Positions 23,501 to 35,626 of a DNA stretch of 64,000 nucleotides are shown here, one piece after another. Numbering within the stretch: position 1 is the stretch's first letter; each line of letters starts with the position of its first letter. The notes beneath the pieces are model-generated. The model saw only the letters and a program-made list of their open reading frames with translations, had not been told where the DNA came from and ran no database searches. Made by a program: the position numbers and the translations under genes. This stretch comes from Liolophura sinensis (lineage: Eukaryota; Mollusca; Polyplacophora; Chitonida; Chitonidae): the NCBI RefSeq assembly GCF_032854445.1, contig NC_088304.1, forward strand, positions 5,332,001 to 5,396,000, given 5' to 3'.

Positions 23501-24879
23501 AATTTTCTCGAACAGATAACCAGTTTTATGTAATTTACATTTTATGTCCTGTGCCGTTCATTTCTTGTGAAGTGCATTGCTTAACTCTATACGCATAGAG
23601 CTGTACAGTTGTACATGATCAGTTCCACAAATCGTTGAGTTCAGCTGACTTCCGATATATTTTTGAAGTTTTTCATTGTACAGTTATCTTGCAGAATTCC
23701 ATTCATCTCTCATCATCTTGTATGTATAGAATGCTAGCTGAACTTGAAGTGTACGGGACCACATTTTGTTGTAGAATACACCAAATCATCATGTAAAAAT
23801 CATCATCTGGAAAGGAAAGTTAAACTCTATTGTGCTTGTGATTTTAAAATAGAATGAAGAAAAAAAATAAATAAAAAAATATATGGACTAATAGTTGCTA
23901 GATTCTGAGAGCCCTGTAGATCTTGAAAAAGTGGTATATTTTTTTTTTTTTGGGATGGTAGGGTGATATTCTAGTGGAAAATGTAAGTTTCAGCAACATA
24001 AGTAATATTTTGTGACCTATTTTGTCTCTAAAAATGTATTTTTAGGGATGAATAAGGAAAATATAGAACTTAAACCTGAACATGCGAGGTTTGATGTGTT
24101 TCACTTTGAGTTGTCTCCCTTTCCTTTATTTATTCATTGTGGATTATTAGTCGAGGACAAATTATTGTTACAGGAATTTCACGTTTGCACTCTGTGACGT
24201 GCACATACAGTAGAAAAAACAAAGAGGTTTTATATCTGAAGTTTGTAAGATTTCATAACTTACATGGACATCACTTTGTTATTTATCAGTTCCAGATCCA
24301 GAAGTTTGCGTTGGATTTTGTAAAAATGCATTGTGACATTTTATAAGGTGTATTAAATCCTTTCACATGCCATCTAAATCATTGTGACAATGAATTAGCT
24401 AATGTAATTGTTTAGAGTTTCAAAATTGCTTTGACATAAAATGTAGCGTTTTAAACGTGGAAAAATTGGTTGATCTGAAAAAAGGAAAGGTTTTTATGCG
24501 AGTGCTCATATCCATTTGGTCATGCATGGTTATTTATATTAGCTTATGAAATTATATCATCTCTTGAAATTCCCAGCGCTATTGTACTATAGTTTACATT
24601 GGCACTTTTATAGTGCTTAAAGTTTCATTCACGCATATATATATTATATATCATATGTTCCACCAATAACTTAACTGAATTAATTCATTTATTCATTAAT
24701 TTTACTGGAAAACTGATTAGACATAGACTAAAATTTTCCATGTATTTAGAGCCTTCATTAGTACACATTTAGAAGGTGAATGAGTGTGTACATGTACAGG
24801 GCTGCTGTCTCAAAACCAAATCAGTTTTAGATGTAGTAATATATTGTGGCACATAGCTGTAGAAGCACTTCTCTGCCGT

Positions 24880-24921
<42 letters not shown>

Positions 24922-26427
24922 TCTACAGAGATGTATCAGCTTTGTTTTAGTATGATTTATTTATTCAGGGTGTGAGGGTAGATGTAAGGCCGTGATACAG
25001 CATTGCCTAACCATACTTCAGTTCAGTAAATATTACTGATGCAAATTGTTTTTTTTTTTTAGTTATGTCTGGGGTTAAGATAGATGGATGTTAATGCCAT
25101 GTTATATACACTTGACAATAAGGTTGTCATAAAACATATCCATATTTCAGTACAATAGTACTGATATACAATGAATTGGAATGACCTGTTCTGTCATGTA
25201 GTGGAGAATGAATAGTTTATTGCTCAGTACACTTTCTGACACCGCTATGCTATAAACATATCAGTGGCAGTTGTCTCTCGCCAGGCTCTGCTCAGTTTCC
25301 TTGACTTATAGTGTTATTACTGTCCTGTGAGCAAGACTCGAACAAACTTGAGTGTGTCAACACGAATCGCACAGAGAAGGATTCACAGATTCAGTTTGAT
25401 TTCATGTGTACACATTAATGTGGTTGTGCAGAATTCGGTAATATAGTTCGTATTATTTGTAAAAAAAGAAAATGGTTTTTGTTGATGTTTGGGGCAAGGT
25501 TTGCTTTGTACTGACTCCCATTATTCAGAATTACTGTATTTGTAGGATCTACAGTAGTAATAAAAAAAGTGAACAAAGCTATCTCCACACAATTATAAAA
25601 GGTTACAATGGGAGATGCCTTTAAACATATTAACACATCCTTTATTTAAGAAAATGAAATTTTATTTTAGACTTAAACAAGTAAAGAAATATTTCTGAAG
25701 CAGATGTTGGAAGCAATTTTCTGCCAGTCACATGTGATGGCTTTCATTTTAGTTTTTGAACTTCTACTTTATGTCTGTATCAATAGAGTGGTTTTCCATT
25801 TTAACGGGTAACATTGTCTTTCATGAATTTCTGTGCTGAGTGTATAAATATTTTGTGCTTTTTGAAATAAACATATTTCACATAAAGCAAGACACAAACA
25901 AAGGGGACTGTCTGTTGTTATGAAAGAGGTTTAGGCGGAGGCAATAGTTCATGATTCCAAAAATGTAAATGGGTAGAACGTCATGGCAAGGTTGTGTGCA
26001 GGACGATGCCATCAGGATCATGTGGCTAGCCTCATTTACATTTCTTCCTGGTGTGGTGTTGCACATAAAGGGTTAGGCAAAATACTGGTCAGCCCAAGCA
26101 TTGGTCGACCCATGTTCTTGTTAGTCCAGTGTCAATATACCATGTCTTCATATGGCACCATGTTTTGTTTTCAGCATGGCATTCCAGTGAGGCAGCACTC
26201 TAAATATGTTGCCACGACTGTAGTAAGACCAAGATAATGTTTCCAAGTATACGAAGCCCAAATCAATCTTTTACCTGTATTTTATTAAAGTGTATTCAAC
26301 TGCCTTTAATTTCAATTTTGATATAAATGTCCTTCCACTTTCTGTCAGCATGAAAACATGCCCATATTACTGGATGCATGTAACTCTGTCATATGCAACT
26401 TTCCTCAGCTACACAGTGCTGAAGATC
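23501..26427. other. Intergenic or distal 3'UTR sequence
   Basis: AT-rich sequence without a convincing coding exon. A perfect (TA)20 tract lies at 24881-24920 and an AATAAA near 25866. Short open frames here lack splice sites and family motifs. Confidence 0.45.
24881..24920. repeat. (TA)n microsatellite
   Basis: About 20 uninterrupted TA units. Confidence 0.95.
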
Positions 26428-26646
26428 GGGGCCAATTCGACAAAACCATTTCTGACATGTAAGTCAAAATTTGAAATACGACCTCAAAGCGTATTTTGAT
26501 GTTCCAGAAATTAAAATTTTATACTCCACATCAATGTTATCTTAAGACAAACATGTCCAAATTTCAACTTCCAGTTCCAAAAACTAAGCATCGTGGAGTT
26601 TTTAAATTTTGACTTAAGTCAGTAAGGAGTTTGTGGAATTGGCCCC
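26428..26646. mobile_element. 219-bp inverted-repeat element with GGGGCCAATTC termini
   Basis: The left end starts GGGGCCAATTCGACAAAACC and continues to aagtcaaaattt. The right end is its reverse complement with a few mismatches (aaattttgacttaagtcag to gaattggcccc). The inverted repeats are about 43 bp and the centre is non-coding. This fits a small non-autonomous DNA transposon (MITE). No target duplication is obvious. Confidence 0.7.
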
Positions 26647-26958
26647 AGGAAACTAGCTTTATAAGGGTCAAGTAACTAAAAGTGTACAGGTTTTACTTTC
26701 CAAATGAGTAATCCATGATGGGACTTTGACTTTACACAGCTTTCGACAATGTAAATTATAAAACCAAGTTGACAGACATTTCTCCAGATCTGTCACAAGT
26801 TCCCTATTTATTCTAATTTTTGGGACACCTGGTCTGCTCATTTTAGCCAATATATATGTAATTGTAGCAGGAATATTGATTTTCTTTTTGCTCACATGAT
26901 TAGACCATCTAAAGAATGATTCACTCAAATCGTCAGTTTTCCAAAAGGCTGCTAAATA

Positions 26959-27074
26959 CATGTTTAACAATTTATAAATATCTATAAAAGCGATTACTGT
27001 TAACACATGTTTACTGTTAACACACGTTTACTGTTAATACATGTTTAACAATTTATAAATATCTATAAAAGCTA
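26959..27074. repeat. Direct duplication separated by short TTTACTGTTAA repeats
   Basis: The segment acatgtttaacaatttataa and its following tatctataaaagc occur at about 26959 and again at about 27041. Between them are three copies of tgtttactgttaacac-like sequence. Intergenic; origin unknown. Confidence 0.6.
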
Positions 27075-27474
27075 CTATTAACATCTGTATCAACATACTG
27101 ATATCTGTCCCATAAATCGGAAGAATCAGGGTGGGTAGGATTGTGAGACTGGGCTGTACATGTTGATATACACTCTTTCTAATAAATTTATTCCTAAGGC
27201 CTCTGAATTTCTCACTGTGGCAAGAGTCACCATTTGTCAAAGTGATCCAGGTTCAGCCAAATTCTGTATACAAATACTGAACACCACCTAAAGTTTGCAC
27301 TTTCAGATCATAAAGGCCTTAAGATTACACTTTTGACGCTAATTCTTCAAGTTTCTCTGATAGGAAATTAATCAAACTTCACCCCAAAAAATCCTAATTG
27401 GGAATATAAGGTGGACAGTCGAGCAGAATGTGTCACGTGAAAAATGCTAACTTTTAGGTAAAAAACAGTATGTG

Positions 27475-27570
27475 CCCTAATTCCTCAACCTATTTGCATA
27501 TGAAAGCGCAACATTGAGTGCATTAAACACTAATTAAAGCAATGCACCTGATCAGAATCCTATATGAATT
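27475..27570. mobile_element. One-ended copy of the CCCTAATTC element
   Basis: It starts ccctaattcctcaacc and tatttgcatatgaaagc, as in the 5770 copy. No right terminus is seen. Confidence 0.5.
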
Positions 27571-28149
27571 TTGTATTTTTGTAGTGAATGTAGAAAGGGT
27601 TTACATGCACTGAATGAATTTGATCAGGATGGTTACACAGGATTTAATCTGTTTACTGTTAAAAAGTGTTCTGACCTTCTGATCTTCTGACCTTCACAGT
27701 ATGTCCTAGCCACTGTGAACAACCATCTCGTTGGTATGAAGCAACTTAGATACCGTAGTTATGTAGATCTGTACATGTACTGTGGGTATTAAAAATACTG
27801 TATGTGTGCTATATGCTATACCATATGTATCAAATGGCACTATTTACTTCCACCATGAGTTTTTCATGTAGATTTGTACTCTTTTTACACAAGAGCTGAA
27901 AATAAAACATTGTTTATTATTGAATCTGACAGTGTTGGTATTCCACTTTTTCATCTGTGGGCAGGATGTACACTTCAATAAAAAACGATTAAATTGTTTT
28001 TGCCAAACATTGATGTTTTTCTTGTCAAGTGGATATTCCAAACCTGGCTATTTGCTGAAGCATTACAACAGAGACATCATTGGCAATTTGGTTGTTTGGT
28101 GTACTTGACTGGCTCAGACAGTTAAAACACTGATGCGGTGTGACTGCCC

Positions 28150-28430
28150 AGCCTATTGACCAGTGAGGCTGCACGCTTGATCCCTCTCAGACTGCATCAG
28201 CCGTGACTTTAAAAAGCCAGTGAATAGGCAATGATATACTGCAGACCGTCAGGCTTCCTCCACCCATAAATCCGACTACTGTCGGACAAGTGAAAAGTCC
28301 TGAGTACGGTGTTTTTCCCTGGGCTCTGCCCCATTTCTTCTCACCGTAATGCTGGCCGATGTCATGAAATATTTTTGAGTATGGTGTAAGACACCAATTA
28401 AAAAAATAAACAAACTGAGTATGCTTTAAA
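28150..28430 (+). mobile_element. SINE, mosaic of both subfamilies
   Basis: ggcttcctccacccataaat of one subfamily is followed by ttccctgggctctgcccc and accgtaatgctggccgatg of the other, then tttttgagtatggtgtaag and an A-rich tail. Confidence 0.6.
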
Positions 28431-28485
28431 CACTAATCAAATGAATAAATACAGTAAATTACCTAAAGTTTGCCCTCAGGTATTT

Positions 28486-28735
28486 GAATTATTCAGGATG
28501 ATTGGCGTTTTATGCCATACTAGAGAATATTTCACTTATGCGACCGTGGCCAGCATTATGGTAGGAGGAAACCAAGCAGAGCCCAGGGGAAACCCACAAC
28601 AATCTGCGAGTTGCTGAAATACCTTCTCACGTACAGCTGGAGAGGAAGCCAGCATGAACTGGACTTGAACTCAGAGTGTCAGTGGGTCCTTGCGCCACGT
28701 TCGCATACTAACCACCTCGACCAACAACCTGTGTA
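28486..28735 (-). mobile_element. SINE, nearly full length, antisense
   Basis: gccatactagagaatatttc, ggccagcattatggtaggag, agagcccaggggaaaccc, aagccagcatgaactggac, ending near aaccacctcgacc. It faces the sense copy at 28150-28430. Confidence 0.7.
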
Positions 28736-28743
28736 TTATCTTT

Positions 28744-28838
28744 GGTATACTCCCACCATAATGCTGGCCTAAATCATATAAGTGAAATATTCATGAGTAC
28801 AGCGTAAAACACCAATCAGAGTAAATAAATCTAAATAA
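28744..28838 (+). mobile_element. SINE 3' fragment, sense
   Basis: tcccaccataatgctggcc, aagtgaaatattcatgag, acaccaatcagagtaaataa. Confidence 0.6.
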
Positions 28839-28919
28839 AGGGTTGATTTGTAGCCAGGCTGCTACTGGGAGATCTGATATAATGCCATACTCCAGAATTT
28901 TTCACCTGTACCACAGCAG

Positions 28920-29945
28920 TCAGTATTATGGATGAGAAAATCCACAAATTCCCCAGTCATGGAGTTGAGAAATCCACAAATTGCCTAATAATAGAGTTGA
29001 GAAATCCACAAATTCCCTAGTCATAGAGTTGGGAAATCCACAAATTCCCTAGTCACAGAGTTGTGAATTCCACAAATCCCCTAGTCATAGAGTTGGGAAA
29101 TCCACAAATTCCCTAGTCACAGAGTTGTGAATTCCACAAATCCCCTAATCATAGAGTTGGGAAATCCACAAATTCCCTAGTCACAGAGTTGGGAAATCCA
29201 CAAATTCCCTAGTCACAGAGTTGGGAAATCCACAAATTCCCTAGTCATAGAGTGGGGAAATCCACAAATTCCCTAGTCATAGAGTTGGGAAATCCACAAA
29301 TTCCCTAGTCATGGAGTTGAGAAATCTACAAATCCCCTAGTCATAGAGTTGGGAAATCCACAAATTCCCTAGTCATAGAGTTGGGAAATCCACAAATTCC
29401 CCAGTCATGGAGTTGAGAAATCTACAAATCCCCTAGTCATAGAGTTGGGAAACCCACAAATTCCCTAGTCACAGAGTTGTGAATTCCACAAATCCCCTAA
29501 TCATAGAGTTAGGAAATCCACAAATTCCCTAGTCACAGAGTTGGGAAATCCACAAATTCCCTAGTCACAGAGTTGGGAAATCCACAAATTCCCTAGTCAC
29601 AGAGTTGGGAAATCCACAAATTCCCTAGTCATAGAGTTGGGAAATCCACAAATTCCCTAGTCATGGAGTTGAGAAATCTACAAATCCCCTAGTCATAGAG
29701 TTGGGAAATCCACAAATTCCCTAGTCACAGAGTTGGGAAATCCAGAAATTCCCAAGTCACAGAGTTGGGAAATCCACAAATTCCCTAGTCACAGTGCTGG
29801 TAATCCACAAATCCCCTAGTCACAGAGTTGGGAAATCCACAAATTCCCTAGTCATAGAGTTGGGAAATCCACAAATTCCCTAGTCATAGAGTTGGGAAAT
29901 CCACAAATTCCCTAGTCATAGAGTTGGGAAATCTACACATTCCTC
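28920..29945. repeat. 32-bp minisatellite
   Basis: About 32 units of roughly 32 bp containing gagttgggaaatccacaaat and tccctagtca. Variants (catagag/cacagag, ccccta) recur in blocks, as expected from unequal exchange. Intergenic between the C2-like gene and ARL6IP4. Confidence 0.92.
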
Positions 29946-30439
29946 ATAATAGCTCTGGCTTCTTTGCACCCAGTCATCCCTCCACCAATCAGATTTTGAG
30001 CTAGAATCCAGTTTGGCACCAGGATTTCCTTAGGTTTCCTTCACCCAGAAACCTAACTGCTTTCAGTATAAAATTCATGAAAAATCTTAAGTACAGTGTT
30101 AAATATATAAACAAACACAAAGAAAAAAAATGTTCCTTCACACTTTGTGATGTTTTATTTATTATTATACTTTACTTATTACACTTCCAGGTATACTGAC
30201 CTTTGACCCACAATTTATTACATCACTCTGACCAACACTTCATTACATGGTTTTTTCTACTATGACAAAATCATTGATACAAGTAATAAAAAGAACAGAT
30301 CAGAGAAATGTTTCAAGACCAGAAATATTGTTCTACCTTAAGTTGAATAGGATATAAACTCACTGCAGACTTTGTATCCTGTAGCTTGTCTCTTTCATCT
30401 TTGACACAAACAACATCTTTAGTATTCAGGCGCACAAGG

Positions 30440-30590
30440 GAAGGTCTGCGAGCAGCCTGCAGATGGCGGTGAGTTTCCCCTGGGCTTTGCCCGGTTTCCT
30501 CCCACCATAATGCTGGCCGCCATTGTATAAGTAAAATATTTTTGAGTACAGCACAATACACCCATCAAATCATATAAATAAATCTTTGGT
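30440..30590 (+). mobile_element. SINE 3' half, sense
   Basis: gcagatggcggtgagtttcc, gggctttgcccggtttcctc, ccaccataatgctggccgcc and an aataaat tail. Confidence 0.7.
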
Positions 30591-30956
30591 ATTCAAAGTT
30601 CACTGTGCAATTTCCTTTGTATACTAAATTTTATTATGAAGAGATATCTAAGTTACACTAAGTATTATTAAAGATTTACAGCAAAAGTTTGACTCTTCTA
30701 AAATTTCATTTTTATTACAGGGCCTGTATGTTCACATATACTCGGTTAACGAGATTTGTACAAGCTGAACCAACTGGGTTGGAGATGCTTCACCAAGCTA
30801 ACAAGAGCTGAAGGGCCAATTGACGAATTCAACTCTAGGAAAGCAGGTTGATGCACAAGCTAGATAAGCAGAATCTAATACAGCCTAGAGAACTTGCCGT
30901 AAAATCTGTGTTACAATGATATGCTTCAGTATGTTTTGCCAACCTTTTTAATTGAT

Positions 30957-31036
30957 TTATTTATTTGATTGGTGTTTAACGCCGTACTCAAGAATATTTC
31001 ACTTATACAACGGCGGCCAGCATTATGGTGGGAAGA
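30957..31036 (-). mobile_element. SINE 3' fragment, antisense
   Basis: tttatttatttgattggtg, cgccgtactcaagaatattt, gcggccagcattatggtggg. It starts about 280 bases beyond the ARL6IP4 stop. Confidence 0.7.
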
Positions 31037-31315
31037 AAGTGCCACGTTTTGACAAGCTAACTTTTGACTGAGAAAAGTAGTTTAAAGATCATTTGCTCTG
31101 ACCAAACTCTTAAACATCCTGCAGGGCTCACCAGTCCAATCCATGTACGCAGTTTCCCTACCTTACATTCTGTAGTTTTGGAGATACATGTATATCTGTG
31201 TAGGTAAACTGATTATCTTCAACAACAGCTGGTAGGCAAGACATTTCCTCTTCTGGCAAATGCAGTCTTTGATTTTACATGATAGCTTGAATTTCTGGCT
31301 TTTTGGAATATTGTG
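31037..31315 (-). other. ARL6IP4: Probable 3'UTR of ARL6IP4
   Basis: On the minus strand this follows the stop codon at 31318-31316. The nearest AATAAA on that strand lies inside the SINE at about 30957-30966, so the SINE may supply the polyadenylation signal. This is inference. Confidence 0.35.
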
Positions 31316-34300
31316 TCATCTCTTTAAGAGGCCAACCCGAGCTTGGAATGAATAGCCGTCTCCAAGAGCAGCCTGCTGAAAATATCACACAAAACAACGA
31401 TTGAACAAGAGCTGTCAAAAGATGGCGAATCATGCCGGTGCTATACTCAACAAACTGACTGCCATCACAATGTTACCACTATGCATTACGGCCTTAAAAT
31501 ACAGTGATTAGCTAACAAGATGGAGGAAGGTGTGATGTTATACTGTCCACCCACTCAGCATACAGATGTGTTATACAGTACACATGTACATGAAAGCATG
31601 ATAAGGCATGTCAACAAATTTAAGAAAGCTCAGCACACACCAGGCATGCTACATGTCACCAGTGAAGTCCAGTATAGAACCCTAACAGGCCTTCACTATC
31701 TACAAGTCCCTATTCTATGTTACAAGGGAAATAACAGGAAAAAAAACTGATGCTGTGCAATGCAAATAGCACATGCTCATTCTCACATGGTCTCATACCC
31801 ACAAAGATTTATAAAAATCAAATGAAAGCTGTATGAGGAGATATATTGACATGAACTCACTATCTAGGAGTCTCACTACTGTGGGAGAACATGCATTGGC
31901 AAGTACTCACTACCTGAAAGTCCCTGTTCTATTCTTACAGGGCAAATTACTCTCTCAAATATGGTCTCTGTAATGCCTTCAAAGTGTCATGAAAATCTAA
32001 TCAAAACTGGAATGACACAGTAATGAAGATGGACAGACGAACAGACAAGGAGACGTGATCGCTATATATGCCCCAATATTATATGCCAGGTGGACAAAAA
32101 CAGTCTGACCTGCTGTGGAAGAATGCATTGCCATCAGGACTCATTGTCTTTTCAACCAAGTTCAACATTTATTCATTTATTTAGTCATTTATGTATTATG
32201 TCAAATTAAGAATACCTTCCATGTAAGTCAATAATTAGGAACAAAATAGGTCCAAGTTAAGATGGGAACACCTTACAATACCAAAACGGGGCTAGAGTAA
32301 CTGGTAGCATTTTGCTTACCTTATTTATTTCCATTTGTCTTTCTTTGCTCACAATTTCTTCAATGATCTCTCCATCCCCCTTAATTAACCTGTGGATAAG
32401 AGAGAAAGAAGAAACAAAAATGTACAACTGTATCTGCTGTTTACAGAGAAACATTTAATTTGTTCTTACTGATTAGTGTCTAACACATTACTCTAGAATA
32501 TTTCACACATTTGATGATTGCCATCACCATTGATGGAGGAAATAAACCACAGTCCTCTGGCAAGTAACTGAAAAATTTTCTCAGACGAGACAGAGATTTT
32601 CACCAGCAGATGTATGTATCGTACTGGTCAAAGGTGAACTCCGACAAACTTCATGAAAAAATCCATTTAAACAGCCCTAGAAGCACTGTTGACCCTTATC
32701 ACTACGAAAGCTCTGAGAAAAGTGGGAGCCGAGAAATTTCGCAAATTCCCAGCCAGTATAACAACTGATCCCACGCAATCCAAATGGCACAATGTCTTTT
32801 TCTTGCTTTCAAAGTTTAATGAACATCCTACCTAAAGAACATGTGTTAACAAGGACTCACTATCTTTCCATAGTGATAGTTCCCGTTCAATGTTTAAAGG
32901 GCAATAACTCTGAAAATATGTGGCACAACCCAACTGGAACATATGCATCATCACATGGTTTCTTGTCATGCCTACATAGTTTAATATATGAAAATCCAAT
33001 CAACACTCAGGAGATGTGCTGGCCATTTAAGGATTATCAAAAGACAGACGAACAACCTGATCGCTATGAGCATACTTGTGAATGACACAATAACAAGGCT
33101 CAATCAGACAAATAGCTGTCTATAACTTAATTTTTTCATTTGTTACAATTCTGTACAGCCCAACAATCAATGGAGCATTCATTTCATGATAACTTATCGT
33201 TAAGAAGAAAGTATGACTGTTTCATGTACAAGCATACTAAACAAACACCTCAGTTTCAAACTGCCTCCACACACCTGCTGATTTTAACGGTCATACCTTG
33301 TTCGTCCAGTATCCGGATCAAACACTCGACGGACAACGCTCTGTTCTTTCTCCCACTCTTCCTTTGTCATGGGTTTGAGAGATTTTCTTGGAGGGGCTGG
33401 TCCTTAAATGTATCATGAGCATACACAAGACGGTCAACTTCTTAAAACAAATCATGAGCCGGATCAGAGACACAAATTTAGTTACCAAACTGCCACTTGT
33501 ACTTGACTTGCTTGCTTGATATTTTACACCGTACTCAAGAATATTTCACTTATACATTATATATGGCCGTCATTATGGTGGGAGCAAATCCGACAGAGCC
33601 CTGGGCAAAACTCATTTGTAGTTGAATGTATTTGAATGAACTACAGCTAACTATGCCATGACATAGATAAACATTCTAAATACCTATTTCAGGAGCTGAT
33701 TTCTCCCTTAGTTTTACTTCAGAAACTGTTCGCTTTGCTTTCCATTTTGACACATCTAATGCACTATCCTCTGTTTCACTCTTCTTCTTATCTTTACACT
33801 TTTTCTTTTTGTGTCTCTTCTTTTTCTTTCTTGACTTTCTCTCTCTTTCTGATGAAGAAGAGGTTGATGAGGACGAAGAACTTGACCTGTACAAAAATAA
33901 AATAAATTAGAAAACCTCACTTTAAAACACCTGCTGTCAAAAGTAGCGGGTCTTAGAAAAAAATCACATAGATTATTATTAGTAGAAATTATAATCAGTA
34001 AAATTTTGATATTTTCGATGTGATTGATTTTCCTTTCAATTGAATTGCTATCTAAAAATAAAAAGTTACACTTTTTAAACTTTGCGTGGGATAAACTTTC
34101 AATACAGTACATATATACCTTTTGTCTAGTGTTGTGTTTTATTTTAAACAGGATGTACATTTGTAACAAAAACCTGGTCAAATTAAAAGCAAATAGTCTT
34201 CATATGTATAGTAGTGCACTTACCACGTATATAACGGTTCATTTCACTTTAGATTCACATTCTGTAACCATAAATTTTAGATAAACTTAGTCTAATCTCC

Positions 34301-35151
34301 TCCTTTTCAGTGCACAGACCTCCTATCATAGATGGAAAGTTGGGGATAGGAAAGCGAGGCTCTCATACCTAGCGTCGTGGAAATGTGTTGCCGTATAAGG
34401 CCCCATTGAAAAAAAAAAAGGTTTTATTTCTCACAGTACGCAAATAGCTCTATGTTGAATCTAACTAAAAAAAATTTTCGGAGAAAGTGCCGAAGGGTAC
34501 AGAAAATAATTTTTTTTATGGCCTTTATGTCACAACCTAGGAGTGGTTTCAGATGACATGGTTAAAAAAGATCAAATCAGATCAGACTGACGCTGTTGTT
34601 GCAGCATGTTACAAAAGATAATTCTGTTCTGAGTGTTACTTGCAATGTTTTTTGAGAGAAATAAACCATGTTTTGGAATGGGTTGGAGAGTGCAACTGGC
34701 TGACCTGGATACATAACCCACAACAACAAAGAAAAAGATCACGAGGTCGGGTACAGGTAGAGCCTTTTCCTCTGGCCTCAGATGCACGTGGGGCTTGACC
34801 AGGTAGTTTGGACATGCTATTTTAAATGTTGCTGGCTTTGTGACTTGAAGAATAGGCTATATCATTCTAATTTTGCCTCTTGCTTGTGACATTTGCATTC
34901 TCAGTGAAATTCACTGCTGATGTAAATGTCACATGCAATTACCTATGTCTGCTTTTCTTCGATTTCTGTCTCTTTCTCTGTTTGGTCTTTTTTCTGGATT
35001 TCTTTGATCTAGACCGGCTACAACTGCCTGGTGAAGACGACGATGTTGTTGTTGAAGAATGCCGTCGGTATTTCTTTCTCTTAGATTTAGACCTCGACTT
35101 CCTTCCTTCACTGGAAGGCGACCTGTCCCTTGTGTCACACTTAGCTTCCAT
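31316..35151 (-). CDS. ARL6IP4: ADP-ribosylation factor-like 6-interacting protein 4 (SRp25), complete
   Basis: Five exons on the minus strand: 35151-34943, 33886-33684, 33402-33297, 32389-32320, 31375-31316. Phases agree throughout and total 648 nt, i.e. 215 residues plus stop. The first two exons encode a Ser/Arg/Lys-rich region with a Ser run and poly-Lys blocks, an SR-type low-complexity domain. The last three carry the conserved C-terminal block, seen as [20 protein letters not shown], then [20 protein letters not shown], then [15 protein letters not shown] and the stop. This block is diagnostic of the family, known as a nuclear speckle/nucleolar protein linked to pre-mRNA splicing. The start is the first ATG in exon 1 (35151-35149), giving [14 protein letters not shown]. 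The gene lies head to head with LRRC43. No breaks are seen. Confidence 0.94.
31480..32220. repeat. Degenerate dispersed repeat in an ARL6IP4 intron
   Basis: Phrases such as actcactatctacaagtccc, acaagggaaataac and actcactacctgaaagtccc recur at 31690, 31860 and 31905, and again at 32850 as agggcaataactctgaaa. Related phrases are common in molluscan genomes as I recall. Boundaries are uncertain. Confidence 0.45.
33505..33615 (-). mobile_element. SINE 3' fragment, antisense, in an ARL6IP4 intron
   Basis: caccgtactcaagaatattt, ggccgtcattatggtggg, acagagccctgggcaaaac. Confidence 0.6.
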
Positions 35152-35626
35152 CTAAAAACTCGACACCATGACGCTCAAAAAATGTAACATAAACCAAACT
35201 AGTGGCTGTTTGTAGCAGACGATTTCTCTACTTTTTCATTCCACTTTCGTTTCTAGCGAGATATTATAACAAGTGGAACTTGGCTAAGATATGGCAAGTG
35301 AATTAGAACAAATATGTCTAATCAGTACGAGTTGCATAATTTTAAAGCAGGTTTTATCCATATTTATAATAATACAGGGTGTATAGATTATTCATTTTAT
35401 TGTTTTTTAATAGGTGGCCAGTAATATGATATTTCATTTCAAATTTGAATGTTTTTCGATTGTAATATGAATGAAGTATTTGCCAAAACCATGCGGTCGA
35501 TATCCCAGAATCCCCTTGTGAGCCAGCGTCAAAATGGCTGAAAGTGTTGTAGCAACAGGGTACTAGCAGTGCGATTGAAGAAAACTGGCGCTGATGGGAA
35601 CGTCTTGAGGGAAAGCATCGAGTAAC
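35152..35626. promoter_or_regulatory. Shared divergent promoter interval of ARL6IP4 and LRRC43
   Basis: Only 475 bp separate the two start codons, which face away from each other. No TATA box is obvious near either gene. Two factor-like motifs are visible: CCCAGAATCCCC at 35504-35515, resembling part of the ZNF143/SBS element, and AAAATGGC at 35531-35538, resembling a YY1 site. Both motif calls are by eye. The arrangement fits a bidirectional housekeeping-type promoter and must also hold both 5'UTRs. Confidence 0.6.

Noticed and set aside
26668-27240. Minus-strand frames of 112 and 68 codons
   Set aside because: No family motif, no splice sites, and they include the short direct duplication at 26959-27074; treated as intergenic.
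33676-34181. Second minus-strand frame of 141 codons overlapping ARL6IP4 exon 2
   Set aside because: It is an out-of-frame shadow of the Ser/Lys-rich exon and intron.
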